From Paenibacillus oleatilyticus (lineage in GTDB: Bacteria; Bacillota; Bacilli; Paenibacillales; NBRC-103111), in assembly GCF_018998565.1 (NCBI RefSeq), contig NZ_JAHNZO010000007.1, forward strand, positions 124,001 through 188,000: a DNA stretch of 64,000 nucleotides. The letters are read 5' to 3'. Shown here piece after piece: positions 9,096-18,164 of this stretch. The notes beneath the pieces are model-generated. The model saw nothing but the letters and a program-made list of their open reading frames with translations. It made no database searches and was not told where the DNA came from. Both the position numbers and the translations under genes were made by a program. Position 1 is the first letter of the stretch, and every line of letters starts with the position of its first letter.

Positions 9096-11513
9096 ATGCG
9101 GGAGAAATTGATGCAATTCGCGAGCGCATACGCCGCGGAAACAGACAGCATGGGAACGGGCGGGGATGAGCTTCGCAGCATCAACCATCCCCTCGTGTTC
9201 CTGTTCGTCGGCGACCGGTCGGCAGAGGCGCTGGAACAGGTGTACGACCTGAACCGGAAAAAGTGGAACAACAGCGCCGGCGTCGTTTATTTACATATCG
9301 GCACGGAGGACGGCGTACAGGAGGCCGCCGCGCGGGACAACGTCTACAGCTTCCGTCTCGGCGGAGGCGGCGGAGACAAGAAAACGCAGCGCGCCGAAGG
9401 ATACAGGCAGTTTTACCGGAACGAGGCGAAGCTGCTTGAATTGAACGTCCTCCTGCGGCAGATGAACAGCCGCATCTCGGAGTTCGGACGGCTGTACGCC
9501 TCCCTGCAGCGGGTCAATATCGCCGTGGTCACGCGGGTCGACGATCCGCTCAACGCGCTCGTGCCCGAGCTGACGGTGCTGATGAAATCGATCTTCGGCG
9601 AAAGCTTCCGCTCCGTGGTCGTCGACTTGTACGGAATGCTGCAGGAGCAGCAGCCGGGCGACGATTTCGCGTATGCGGCATCGCTTGGCGTCAGCTTTAT
9701 GCGCGAGCTGGACGAAGTCCAGCGGCGGGAATTCCGTTTGGCCGCAGATCTTCAGGTGACGGGCGATGGCATCCGGCTGCCGGTCGAGCACCGGGACGCG
9801 GCCTTGTTCGACACGGTGTATATGATCGGAGACAAGGACGAGCGCGGGTTGTTTGCGGCCGGCGGCATGCAGCGGTGCTATGAGATCGTTTGTCATTTGA
9901 ACCTGCTCAAGAACCGCAAAGCCGCTGACGAGGTCGATCCGAGGCACGGGGCTTACAACCACCAGCAGTTCAAGCAAAACATGATGCCGCCGGGCGAAGC
10001 GGGTGGCATTTATGCCTCTGCGGGGTTCGCCAAGGTGACTCGGCCCAATCAGGCGATCGCCCTGACGGTGCTGTATCATCTGTACCGGGGGATGCTGCAG
10101 CGGATGCGCGATAACGCGGTGATCCAGCCGACGGAGCTGCTGGAGCTGGCCGAGCTGGACCCGCGGAAGGCGGAGGCAAGCGTCCGGGCCGCAGCAGGCG
10201 AGCGGGCGAATCCGGTCGACGCCATGTACGGCTTGCTCTATGAGAACGTGCCACACCACGAGCTGCGGTCGATGTCTCTGCGGCAGGCGGAGGCGGCTTT
10301 GTTCGGGGGGAACGCCCGGACCTTCTTCGAGACGAATGCCGTCCGGGTCATGGAAGCGGCGCTTGAGGCGCGGGACGGAGCCGGAAGGCTCGCACAAACG
10401 CTGCAGCGCAAAGCGGTCGATCAACCGTCGTACGGGTGCTACTGCATGTACCTGTGGACCTCGGAGCAGGAACGCGGCGCGGAGACGCCCAGTCTTATCG
10501 CCATGGTCCGGGAGTGGCGCAAGGAAACCGAGCGACATCTGGAAGACGGCAAGCTGGACCTCGAAGCGCTGTACGAGGAGCGGGTGGAAGATCAGCGCTA
10601 TGCCAAAGGCTCGCTGCTCGGTTTTCTTTCCCCCAAGAGCCAGGTTAAGCCGTTGGCCCGGGGAATGCTCGAGCAAATCTACGGCTTGAAATACGAGCTG
10701 CTGCTGCTGGAGCTGACCATTCGCGAGCTTCGGAGCTATGAGCGGAAGCTGGAAGAGATCCACGACCGGATGAAGCGGTACGTCCAGCGGCTTCGCGACA
10801 TCGAAGCGGCGCTGCTCGACGCGAGCCGTCGCAGCATCTCGGAGACGAACGATGAGCTGGGCCGCAACATTAACGAATACTACGGCCATGTCGTCGAAGT
10901 GATCGCGGCCGAAACGGAAAACCGCCAGGGACCGCAGTTTTATTTTGACGAACGGTGGGTCGGGAACGTCACCGCGCTGCTTGCGCAAAGTGACGAAGCG
11001 CTGATCGACAAGCTGATTGCGGCGGCGAAGCGGGAATGGTTCGTCCATCCGCTGTTCCATCAGCCGTTCGAGCAGGAGCTGCTGGCGCGGGCGAACGTGG
11101 CGGTCAGCTACGACAACCGCGAGGTGCTGACAAAGGAAGAGCTGTACCGCGATTTGTACGTGACGCTCGAGAGCGAGGCGGCGATCCGGCTGGACGTCTA
11201 CAACTATACGCACAAGCACCGATATGAAGAAAAATATTTTTTCGGCGATTTTCAAAGCGAATTGATCCAGTATGCGTACAGTGTCGATCATGGGAGCCGC
11301 ACCTACAAGCTCGGCTGCATCCATGAGAAGAAGCAGAGTGGTGTCGAGAAGCTGAATCTGATGGGCGGATTCCGCATCGCCGATCTGATGTACTACCGGA
11401 ACGGCAGGCGGTATTACGATACGTATATGCGCAGCGGATACGAGTTCCACGGACGCGCCTTGCCGGAGGAACCGGAGGCGGAAAGGAGAGAGGACGGCCA
11501 TGACGAGCGATAA
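9096..11513 (+). CDS. Degenerate tubulin-like paralogue (805 aa)
   Basis: The start at 9096 has GGAGG nine bases upstream; upstream in-frame codons belong to the inverted repeat. No standard family is obvious, but by eye the first 335 residues follow the tubulin-like protein just upstream. NHPLVFLFVGDRSAEA (30-45) matches DNPMLVIGLGGTGIDA, GVVYLHIGT matches the FLAFETN strand, and NIAVVTRVDDPLNALV (141-156) lies where the partner has LMVFLLTGISGGTGSG. YASAGFAKVTRPN followed by a helix ending YRGM (306-333) matches YNILGASSAVLPIEE ending FQRM. Both nucleotide-loop glycine motifs are lost. This suggests a non-hydrolysing partner, rather as tubulin subunits differ; that role is inference. The C-terminal half is helical and charged. 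Confidence 0.75.
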   Translation: MREKLMQFASAYAAETDSMGTGGDELRSINHPLVFLFVGDRSAEALEQVYDLNRKKWNNSAGVVYLHIGTEDGVQEAAARDNVYSFRLGGGGGDKKTQRAEGYRQFYRNEAKLLELNVLLRQMNSRISEFGRLYASLQRVNIAVVTRVDDPLNALVPELTVLMKSIFGESFRSVVVDLYGMLQEQQPGDDFAYAASLGVSFMRELDEVQRREFRLAADLQVTGDGIRLPVEHRDAALFDTVYMIGDKDERGLFAAGGMQRCYEIVCHLNLLKNRKAADEVDPRHGAYNHQQFKQNMMPPGEAGGIYASAGFAKVTRPNQAIALTVLYHLYRGMLQRMRDNAVIQPTELLELAELDPRKAEASVRAAAGERANPVDAMYGLLYENVPHHELRSMSLRQAEAALFGGNARTFFETNAVRVMEAALEARDGAGRLAQTLQRKAVDQPSYGCYCMYLWTSEQERGAETPSLIAMVREWRKETERHLEDGKLDLEALYEERVEDQRYAKGSLLGFLSPKSQVKPLARGMLEQIYGLKYELLLLELTIRELRSYERKLEEIHDRMKRYVQRLRDIEAALLDASRRSISETNDELGRNINEYYGHVVEVIAAETENRQGPQFYFDERWVGNVTALLAQSDEALIDKLIAAAKREWFVHPLFHQPFEQELLARANVAVSYDNREVLTKEELYRDLYVTLESEAAIRLDVYNYTHKHRYEEKYFFGDFQSELIQYAYSVDHGSRTYKLGCIHEKKQSGVEKLNLMGGFRIADLMYYRNGRRYYDTYMRSGYEFHGRALPEEPEAERREDGHDER

Positions 11514-12045
11514 GGGCTCGCCCGTGTATATCCGATTTTTCGAACCTGCGGATGCTGAGGCGCTGCTGGCCCTGCATGTGCGCAATCGGGATTTTTTCCA
11601 GACGTATATGTCCATCCGCGACGAATCCTTTTTTACTCTGGAGGCCCAGTCAGACTGTATCCGCCAATGGAGCGACGAGCGAAGTCAAGACCATCGTTAT
11701 GCCTTCGGCATATTTCTGGCGGAAACGGACGAATTAATCGGGCAAATTTCGCTGTTCAATGTCATACGCGGGCCGGTGCAAAAGGGCACCATGGGCTACT
11801 GCTTGGACCAACGGCATAACGGGAAAGGATATGCATCCGAGGCGGTTCGGCTGATCGTGGCTTTTGCGTTTAAAGAGGCCGGCTTGCACCGGATCGAAGC
11901 GGGTGTGATGCCCCGTAACGGGGGCTCCATGCGCGTGTTGGAGAAGGCGGGCTTCCGCCCGGAAGGCTTGGCGCGCAAAAACGTAAAAATCAACGGGGTT
12001 TGGGAAGATCATCAAATGTTTTCGCTTTTGGACGAGGACGTTTGA
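11500..12045 (+). CDS. GNAT-family N-acetyltransferase, RimJ/RimL type
   Basis: 181 residues with the full GNAT fold: IRFFEPADAEALLALH at the N-terminus, the acetyl-CoA site QRHNGKGYASEAV (Q/RxxGxG/A pattern) at about 105-117, and HRIEAGVMPRNGGSMRVLEK followed by AGFRPEG, typical of RimJ/RimL and SpeG-like enzymes. These transfer acetyl groups to alpha-amino or amine groups of proteins or small molecules. Its start overlaps the 3' end of the tubulin paralogue gene by 14 bases, so it is co-translated within the locus. It might modify a component of the system, or be a passenger. Confidence 0.85.
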   Translation: MTSDKGSPVYIRFFEPADAEALLALHVRNRDFFQTYMSIRDESFFTLEAQSDCIRQWSDERSQDHRYAFGIFLAETDELIGQISLFNVIRGPVQKGTMGYCLDQRHNGKGYASEAVRLIVAFAFKEAGLHRIEAGVMPRNGGSMRVLEKAGFRPEGLARKNVKINGVWEDHQMFSLLDEDV

Positions 12046-12066
12046 AGTAGAAAGTGAGGAAGGCCG

Positions 12067-13365
12067 ATGAAACGTCGGAAATGGAATCCGCTGCTGACCG
12101 GACTCAGCATCGTGGGTGGCTTTCTAGGATTTATTGCAGGGGAAATGATGCTCAGCCGATGGGAAGGAACGATGCACGAAACGTTGCTGATGGGGCTGTA
12201 TTTCGGGGTGTTTGCCCTGATCGTCGGGCTGTGCTGTCTGCTGGCGGAGATCCTGTCGCCGCAATTGAACGGAAGAAACTGGCGTCTCCGCTATGCCTCC
12301 GACGGATGGAAGCTGCTCGTTCCCGGCACGCTTCTTCTTCTTTTTGCGGCGGGGGCGCTGTTTCAATGGGCCTACGGGCTGTATTTCGATTCTGCGAAAT
12401 CGGGGCGGCCGCAAGATTACGTGCTTATTCTGGATACGTCCGAGAGCATGAAGCAGAACGACCCGAACAAGCAGAGCTTGCAGGCGGTCAAGTCGCTGAT
12501 CGGGCAAATGGACAGCAACAAGCGGGTCGGCGTGCTGACGTTCAACGATACGGTGACATGGGTGCAGAAGCTAACGCAGCTCGGCAGCGAATCCGTCAAA
12601 AGCCAGGTGCTGGCGCAAATCGACGCGATTCCCGCCCCGACCGGGGGAACCGACATCGCGCAGGCGCTTACCCAGGCGATCGACCATATGCAGAAGGAAT
12701 CGCACCGCAAAGGAGCCGTCATTCTTATCTCGGACGGCTACAGCGATGTGGATATCGCGCAAGTCGTACAGCCTTATAATCTGGAAAATATCACCATACA
12801 CACGATCGGGATGAAGCAGCCGAACGAGGAAGGGAGCCAGTTGCTGCAGCGGATCGCCGAAGCGACAGGCGGAACGTTCCAAGAGGTGAAGCAGGCCGAA
12901 CTGGTGACGGACGCCTTCCGCAACATTTATTTGAAAGACCATCATTTCCATCTCATGAACGAACGGCAGGGACAGATGCAAGGCAGCGGTTGGCATGCGG
13001 CGCTGCGGGTCGTGCTGATTCTGTTCATCGGCGCGCTGCTCGGGCTGTCGCTTGGCATCGTGTTCGATAACCGCTTCCTGGCGCGCAGCTTCGTTCTCGG
13101 CGGCATGATAGCCGGTCTGCTCGCAGGCCTGACGCTGGAATACGGCCTGCCTTCGGAGCATCCGAGCACCGTGCGCGCTATAGCGGATCTTATCCTGGCC
13201 GTCGTGCTGTCGCTGTCCACCTTGCTGTTCGCCGTGCAGGAAAGCACCGGCGCGAACACCGGTCTTCGCCGCGGCAGACCGCGCGAGCTGTATGCCGGTT
13301 CGGATGGCGAGAGCAGCCGCTATGGCGGAAAAGACGGCAGCCGGACCGGCAAGCGGTTCCGATAA
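12067..13365 (+). CDS. Multi-TM membrane protein with central vWA domain
   Basis: 432 residues. Three hydrophobic segments (about 10-28, 40-61 and 84-105) precede a vWA domain that starts DYVLILDTSESM, with the metal site DTSES at 123-127 and later TGGTD and LISDGYSD, so all three metal-binding loops look intact. Two or three more membrane segments follow (about 310-395), then a basic, glycine/serine-rich tail. The layout recalls BatA/BatB-like proteins, but there is no MoxR ATPase nearby. It is the second vWA protein of the locus, with the opposite architecture to the one at 3639. Likely role: metal-dependent protein-protein contact at the membrane. Confidence 0.85.
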   Translation: MKRRKWNPLLTGLSIVGGFLGFIAGEMMLSRWEGTMHETLLMGLYFGVFALIVGLCCLLAEILSPQLNGRNWRLRYASDGWKLLVPGTLLLLFAAGALFQWAYGLYFDSAKSGRPQDYVLILDTSESMKQNDPNKQSLQAVKSLIGQMDSNKRVGVLTFNDTVTWVQKLTQLGSESVKSQVLAQIDAIPAPTGGTDIAQALTQAIDHMQKESHRKGAVILISDGYSDVDIAQVVQPYNLENITIHTIGMKQPNEEGSQLLQRIAEATGGTFQEVKQAELVTDAFRNIYLKDHHFHLMNERQGQMQGSGWHAALRVVLILFIGALLGLSLGIVFDNRFLARSFVLGGMIAGLLAGLTLEYGLPSEHPSTVRAIADLILAVVLSLSTLLFAVQESTGANTGLRRGRPRELYAGSDGESSRYGGKDGSRTGKRFR

Positions 13366-13382
13366 CGACGGGAGGCTGGCAC

Positions 13383-14021
13383 ATGATGCAATGGAGCGAA
13401 CCTGACGAGCGGTACCGGATTACGAAAGCGGCCTCCGAGGTCAGGGAAGGCGAATGTCTTCTGACGTGGCATTGGCCCAAGGAAATCAATTACGTCTACA
13501 TCGACAGCTTCGAAGACGGGGGCGAGCAGCCCCCTGACGGGTTGGACCCGAAGCGGCTCAAGCTGTTTACCCGCGAGGAATACAAGGCGAAAGGCGGCTA
13601 CCGGGCCCGTGTGGACTTTACGGGACCGCATTTTTACCGGATCTATCCCTGCGTGATGCTGGAAGGACGGCTGACCCCGCTGCTGCAGCGGGACGGAGAC
13701 AATCTGGCCCGCGTCAGCGGAGGCCGCGCGAAAATCCGCTACGGCATCAAATACGGCGGCGGCTGGTTCAGCAAATATAAAACCGTGCAGATCCGGCTGT
13801 TCTGCGAAATTCCGGTCCCCCGGGAAGCCCTGTGCTACGTGAAAAAAGAAGGAGCGGCCCCGCGAAATAAGGAAGACGGGACCTTTTATCCGTTCATGAA
13901 CGATTTTCCGCCGGGGCGCACGGAGCTGCCGCCCATCGAGGTCGGCAAAAACGACTATATCCGGTTGTTTTTCACCGACGGACCGATCTATGGCGAGCGG
14001 TTTGAACTCATTCCGGACTAA
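13383..14021 (+). CDS. Beta-rich protein of unknown function
   Basis: 212 residues; GGGAGG seven bases before the ATG. There is no signal peptide or membrane segment. Many aromatic and alternating hydrophobic residues (CLLTWHWPKEINYVYI, YRARVDFTGPHFYRIYP, TVQIRLFCEIPVP) suggest one or two beta-sandwich domains, resembling fibronectin-III-like strands. It lies between the vWA membrane protein and the GTPase with gaps of 17 and 15 bases, so it is a co-expressed core component. No catalytic motif was seen; a binding or adaptor role is the most I can infer. Confidence 0.72.
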   Translation: MMQWSEPDERYRITKAASEVREGECLLTWHWPKEINYVYIDSFEDGGEQPPDGLDPKRLKLFTREEYKAKGGYRARVDFTGPHFYRIYPCVMLEGRLTPLLQRDGDNLARVSGGRAKIRYGIKYGGGWFSKYKTVQIRLFCEIPVPREALCYVKKEGAAPRNKEDGTFYPFMNDFPPGRTELPPIEVGKNDYIRLFFTDGPIYGERFELIPD

Positions 14022-14036
14022 AGGAGGGACCTGGGC

Positions 14037-15302
14037 ATGTTGGGGTTTTTTAAGCAATTTTTCGAAAAAAAGCCTGTGGAAAAAGAACGTCCGCCTTATT
14101 ACAGCATCGTTTGTCCGTACTGCTTCCATAAATTCGAGCCGGACGAGGTCGTGTTCCGCGCCGCGCATACGAAGGAGAACGACGACGAATTCACGCTGCA
14201 GGAAGACGAGCGGCTGAACGCATGGCGGCGCAAGTTCAATCTGTCGCAGCAGGATATGGAGGCGGTGATCGAGCCGCACACGATCCCGGAAGAGAACCAC
14301 GTTTACTCGGAAAACGTGCTGGTGGCGGTCATCGACCGTTACGGCGTGGCGACGCGGCGGCGGCTCTGTCCGAGCTGCCACAACGAGCTGCCGATATCGG
14401 CCGGCAAAATGCCGAGCAACATCATTTCCATCGTCGGAGCGTCGCAGGTCGGCAAATCGGTCTATATGACGTCGCTCATTCATACGCTGCAATCCTCGAC
14501 GGCTTCGAATTTCGACGCGGCTTGCATGCCGCTGAGCGCCGAAATCAGCCGGAAGTTCCGGCAAAATTATTTGGAGCCGATCTTCGACCGCGGCATGATG
14601 CTGGAGTCGACGAACCCGAACGAGCAGCAGGAGCCGTTTATTTTTCAATTCGTGTTCAAGGACGACCGGCGCGCGCCGCTCACGCTCGTCTTCTTCGATG
14701 TGGCGGGCGAGGGCATGGTGGAGCGCGATTACCTGGAAATCTATGCGTCGCATATTAAAAACTCGTCGGGCATTTTATTTCTCGTCGATCCGCTGCAAAT
14801 CCGCACGATCCGGGACAAAATCCGCCTGAGTGTCGGCCAGGAGGAAGGGGAGTTCGCGAGCCGCTACGACGAGCCGCGCGAGGTCGTCATCAGCTTGTTC
14901 GAAAACTTCATCGCCCACCAGCAGGGCAGCAAGACGAAAATTCCGACGGCGATCGTTCTGACGAAGAGCGATATGCTGCAATATTTGAAAGAGGAAGACA
15001 GCGAATATATTCAGTCCAACAGCAACGTGTTCCGCAACGTGGTTCACAAAGGCTATTTGGACCAGACCGAGTTTGAGAATATTAACGGCGAAATCCGCCG
15101 TTTTATCGAGAAGGTGGACCGGCCGTTCAAGGATGCGGTCGACGTGTATTTTCAGAATACCGCCTACTTTGCCGTATCCGCGCTCGGTTCGAATCCGGTG
15201 AACCGGCAGGTGACCGGTGTCATTAGCCCGACCCGGGTGGACGAGCCGTTCATTTGGCTGCTTCACCAGCTCGACTACATCGACAGGAGAGATGCGCCGT
15301 GA
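14037..15302 (+). CDS. Zinc-ribbon TRAFAC-type GTPase
   Basis: 421 residues after AAAGGAGG. CPYC (26-29) and CPSC (111-114) form a split zinc ribbon flanking an inserted helix. The GTPase domain then shows a Walker A loop GASQVGKS (134-141), a switch/Walker B FFDVAGEG with DVAG at 221-224, and TKSD (309-312) as the guanine-specificity motif. This order matches TRAFAC-class small GTPases of the double-GTPase-like type found in bacterial systems together with GAP1 proteins. The downstream gene overlaps its stop codon and encodes just such a GAP1-N2-like partner. Likely a cytoplasmic or membrane-peripheral switch. Confidence 0.85.
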   Translation: MLGFFKQFFEKKPVEKERPPYYSIVCPYCFHKFEPDEVVFRAAHTKENDDEFTLQEDERLNAWRRKFNLSQQDMEAVIEPHTIPEENHVYSENVLVAVIDRYGVATRRRLCPSCHNELPISAGKMPSNIISIVGASQVGKSVYMTSLIHTLQSSTASNFDAACMPLSAEISRKFRQNYLEPIFDRGMMLESTNPNEQQEPFIFQFVFKDDRRAPLTLVFFDVAGEGMVERDYLEIYASHIKNSSGILFLVDPLQIRTIRDKIRLSVGQEEGEFASRYDEPREVVISLFENFIAHQQGSKTKIPTAIVLTKSDMLQYLKEEDSEYIQSNSNVFRNVVHKGYLDQTEFENINGEIRRFIEKVDRPFKDAVDVYFQNTAYFAVSALGSNPVNRQVTGVISPTRVDEPFIWLLHQLDYIDRRDAP

Positions 15303-18094
15303 GCCGGGACCGAAATATTCAGCAGCACTATTTTACCCGGGACCGGGAAGGAATTTTCCGCACGAACGAAGGGTTCGATACGGTAGCGAAATCCGCCGGG
15401 CTCGATAACGGTTTTATTAAAGCGGCACTGCATCCGTACTGCGTGTACAAGGCGCCGCAGGAGCTGCTCGCACGCGGGGAAGGGGACGAGAGCCGGTATC
15501 CGGAAGCGTTCGGCGTCTTCCATGCCGACAGCGGGGAGCTTGTGATCGGACGCACCGTTTACGTCAGCGCCGACTTCACCGGGCAGCGGAGCGCTTTTTT
15601 CACGCATCATTACGTCGTGCCCAAGGAGCGTCAAGAGGCCTTCGTACGCGAGCCGGAACGTTTATTTGCTATACGGGACTTCCGAAGCAGCTACGATATT
15701 CAGGACGGGAAGTCGATTCCGGAGCTGGACGAGCTGGGTTACGACGCCGCGGCCAAACCGGAGAACCCGGACCGGCTGCTCGGCAGACTGAAGCTGGACC
15801 ACACCCGGTTTCAGCAGCTGCTTTACGCCGTGATGGCGTCGCTCACGAACAAGAAGAAGGTGTACGTCGCGCTGGACGCGGACGTATCGAACGGGAGCGC
15901 GGAAGCGAAACGGCTGATGGAGCTCGTCTACCGCTGCCTGCCGTATGCGATGCGCCGGCAGCTCGGATTCGTTACGTACCAGAGCGAGCCGGAAGGCAAG
16001 CAGCATTACCATGTCATGTTCGTGGAAAAAGGCAGCATCCGTCTGCCCGACCGTCAACTTGAAAAAGATTATTTGTTCGATCTGCCGAATGATCGGATTA
16101 ATGGCGTGGACGTATCCGGCACCGAGCATTCGGTTCTGGACTACGTCTGGGAGCACCGGGGAGATACGGCTGGCCTGGGGCGGTTCTATGACTTTTGCGA
16201 GGAAGCGCTGCAGGAGATGGGGCAGCCCGCTGCGCTTGCCGTTCCGACCTATTCCCAGCTGTGCGAGCTGTTCCGGATCGAACAAGGGCAGGACGGTTTG
16301 TACGAGCAGAATCGGGCAGGGACCGTGAAAAGCATTCTTCAGTACCTGACCGCGGAAACCGCAGGCCGGAAAAAACGGCTGAACGATATGCTGGTCAAGC
16401 TGATCCGCAAGGAATTGATGGATGGGGACAGCGTGCCAACCGCGGAATTCGTTACGCCGCTGTTGGATTATTACACTTTTGCCGACGAAGGAACGAAGAA
16501 GCTGCTGATTGCCAGCTTTGCGCTATATATCCGGCGAGCGGCATCTGCGGCCTCCGGCGATATCCGCGCGGCAGTTCCGTTGATCGATCCGCTGCGGCAG
16601 CAGAATGCGGTCTTTCTCGCCGTTCTACAGCAGCTGCACGAGCAGCATCCCCAGACGGCGGAGCAGTATGCAGCCTATCGCATCACGGCGAGCGGATCGA
16701 TGAAGGAGTTTTTGGAAGAAATCAAGTTTTGGCTGGTCTCCGCGGACGATCTGCTGCTGCAGCACTTCTTCCGTAACGAAGTATTGAAAAAAGTGAAGCA
16801 GCTGCTCAAGACGGAGAAATCCAGACGGATGGAAGTGGCCAAAAATACATACATCTACTTCGACCGTCTGCCGGAGCGTGAAGGAAAGCCGCAGTTCGAG
16901 GACTTCTGCATGCAGATCAAGCTGGAAATCCAGCTCGAATTGCTGGAAGACCTGACCCCGGCCGGACTGAGCTACGAAGACCTGCTGCAGCTTGAGTTTA
17001 TGCTGGACCCGCCGCAGCCGGAGCTTTTGCACAACCTGAACAGCGGCGGGCGCATGACGCTGGACCTGCTGACCGCCGTATACCGGGTGCTGACGCTCGA
17101 ACGGCGCAAGCCGTCCGATATCGTAGCAACCATCGAGCGGCTTGGTCCGCTTGACTTGGAGCGGGCGCAGGAGCTGCTGAAGAAGACGCTCGGCGATAAG
17201 GTAGGACCGGAGACGTTCGGCAAAATCGCCTACGCCTTCAGCCGTCCGGATGCGGGAGTCCGGGGCGGGGGCGGATACGAAGCCGGGTATGACTTTGACC
17301 GGATGCTTGAGTACGTAGCTGCTCAGACCCGGGGGACGGATACGATCTACGAATTTATGCTATGGAGCGCGGGAGATTCGCGATTTTCCGGCGGCTCGGG
17401 GATCGACGTTCACTACCGCGCTGCGCTGACGCGCTATTTTGACCGGCACGATTCCAAGGCGTTCAAGAACAAGCCGATCAAGGAATTGCTGCTTGGCGTG
17501 CCGAACGAAGCGTTCGCGGCCGTGTTTAAAGAAATCAAGCTGAAGCAGGCTCCGGGCATTGTCCAATTTGTGCAGCGGAGAAAGAGAAGATTGTTTCGAC
17601 TAGGCCTTCTCGCACTTCCGCTGCTGCTCATCATTATTCTGTTGTCCTCGTTCTGGACGCCGATGATGGGAGCGATTCTTCGCCCGGCGCCCACGCTCAC
17701 GGTCGAGACGCTGCCGGAAAAAACGGCCCAGCCGGTTGTTACGGTTAAGGCAAGTGCGACGGACGGCGGCTATGATCCGAGCCCAATCATTTTCGTAAAC
17801 GGGCAGCGGGTCGGCAACGGACAAGTATCTGCTCCCGTCGTCCTGATGATCGGGGAGAATACGATCGAGATCAAGGCAGAGAACAAATACGGCAAAGCCA
17901 GCGAGCCGGTCGTCAAAAAGGTCCAGCTCGACCTTCCGATGCAAGGCCCGCCGCTTCCGAAAGTCGGCGGAGGAACGCCCAGCGGCGGCGCTTCCGGCGA
18001 CCAGACATCGTCCGAACCGGTCGCGGGCCCGAAGTATACGCCGGCAAATACCAAGGGGAAGCCGGATCAGCAAACCAGTTCCGGCGGACGCTAA
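15299..18094 (+). CDS. GAP1-N2-like GTPase-associated protein with TM anchor and Ig-like domain
   Basis: 931 residues from a GTG that overlaps the GTPase stop (GTGA) and has AGGAGA upstream. The N-terminus (QQHYFTRDREGIFRTNEGF, then TVAKSAGLD) fits the GTPase-associated protein 1 N-terminal type 2 family as I remember it; a long helical middle region follows to about 760. A basic patch RRKRR precedes one membrane segment (about 767-790). The outer part holds an Ig-like domain with VTVKASATDGG and INEIKAENKYG-like strands, then a Pro/Gly/Ser-rich tail. The large N-terminal part is therefore cytoplasmic, beside the GTPase, and the Ig domain faces outward. A transducer between cytoplasm and envelope is inferred. 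Confidence 0.82.
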   Translation: MSRDRNIQQHYFTRDREGIFRTNEGFDTVAKSAGLDNGFIKAALHPYCVYKAPQELLARGEGDESRYPEAFGVFHADSGELVIGRTVYVSADFTGQRSAFFTHHYVVPKERQEAFVREPERLFAIRDFRSSYDIQDGKSIPELDELGYDAAAKPENPDRLLGRLKLDHTRFQQLLYAVMASLTNKKKVYVALDADVSNGSAEAKRLMELVYRCLPYAMRRQLGFVTYQSEPEGKQHYHVMFVEKGSIRLPDRQLEKDYLFDLPNDRINGVDVSGTEHSVLDYVWEHRGDTAGLGRFYDFCEEALQEMGQPAALAVPTYSQLCELFRIEQGQDGLYEQNRAGTVKSILQYLTAETAGRKKRLNDMLVKLIRKELMDGDSVPTAEFVTPLLDYYTFADEGTKKLLIASFALYIRRAASAASGDIRAAVPLIDPLRQQNAVFLAVLQQLHEQHPQTAEQYAAYRITASGSMKEFLEEIKFWLVSADDLLLQHFFRNEVLKKVKQLLKTEKSRRMEVAKNTYIYFDRLPEREGKPQFEDFCMQIKLEIQLELLEDLTPAGLSYEDLLQLEFMLDPPQPELLHNLNSGGRMTLDLLTAVYRVLTLERRKPSDIVATIERLGPLDLERAQELLKKTLGDKVGPETFGKIAYAFSRPDAGVRGGGGYEAGYDFDRMLEYVAAQTRGTDTIYEFMLWSAGDSRFSGGSGIDVHYRAALTRYFDRHDSKAFKNKPIKELLLGVPNEAFAAVFKEIKLKQAPGIVQFVQRRKRRLFRLGLLALPLLLIIILLSSFWTPMMGAILRPAPTLTVETLPEKTAQPVVTVKASATDGGYDPSPIIFVNGQRVGNGQVSAPVVLMIGENTIEIKAENKYGKASEPVVKKVQLDLPMQGPPLPKVGGGTPSGGASGDQTSSEPVAGPKYTPANTKGKPDQQTSSGGR

Positions 18095-18101
18095 ATCAAA
18101 G

Positions 18102-18139
18102 CAGCCTGAATCCTTTCAAGAGCGAAAGGGTTCGGGCTG
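18102..18139. terminator. Hairpin between converging genes
   Basis: CAGCCTGAATCCTTTC pairs with GAAAGGGTTCGGGCTG (16 bp including G-U pairs) across a six-base loop. T-runs are short on both sides, but the place between convergent genes suggests a shared terminator. Confidence 0.6.
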
Positions 18140-18164
18140 TCGTCGTTTCGGGCGCTGCGCCGCG

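Noticed and set aside
9291..11615. A 774-residue minus-strand open frame
   Set aside because: Antisense shadow of the 805-residue protein gene, with no domain and an unnatural composition.
12067..13365. A MoxR/BatA-type system
   Set aside because: The vWA protein resembles Bat proteins in layout, but no MoxR AAA+ ATPase gene is in the neighbourhood.
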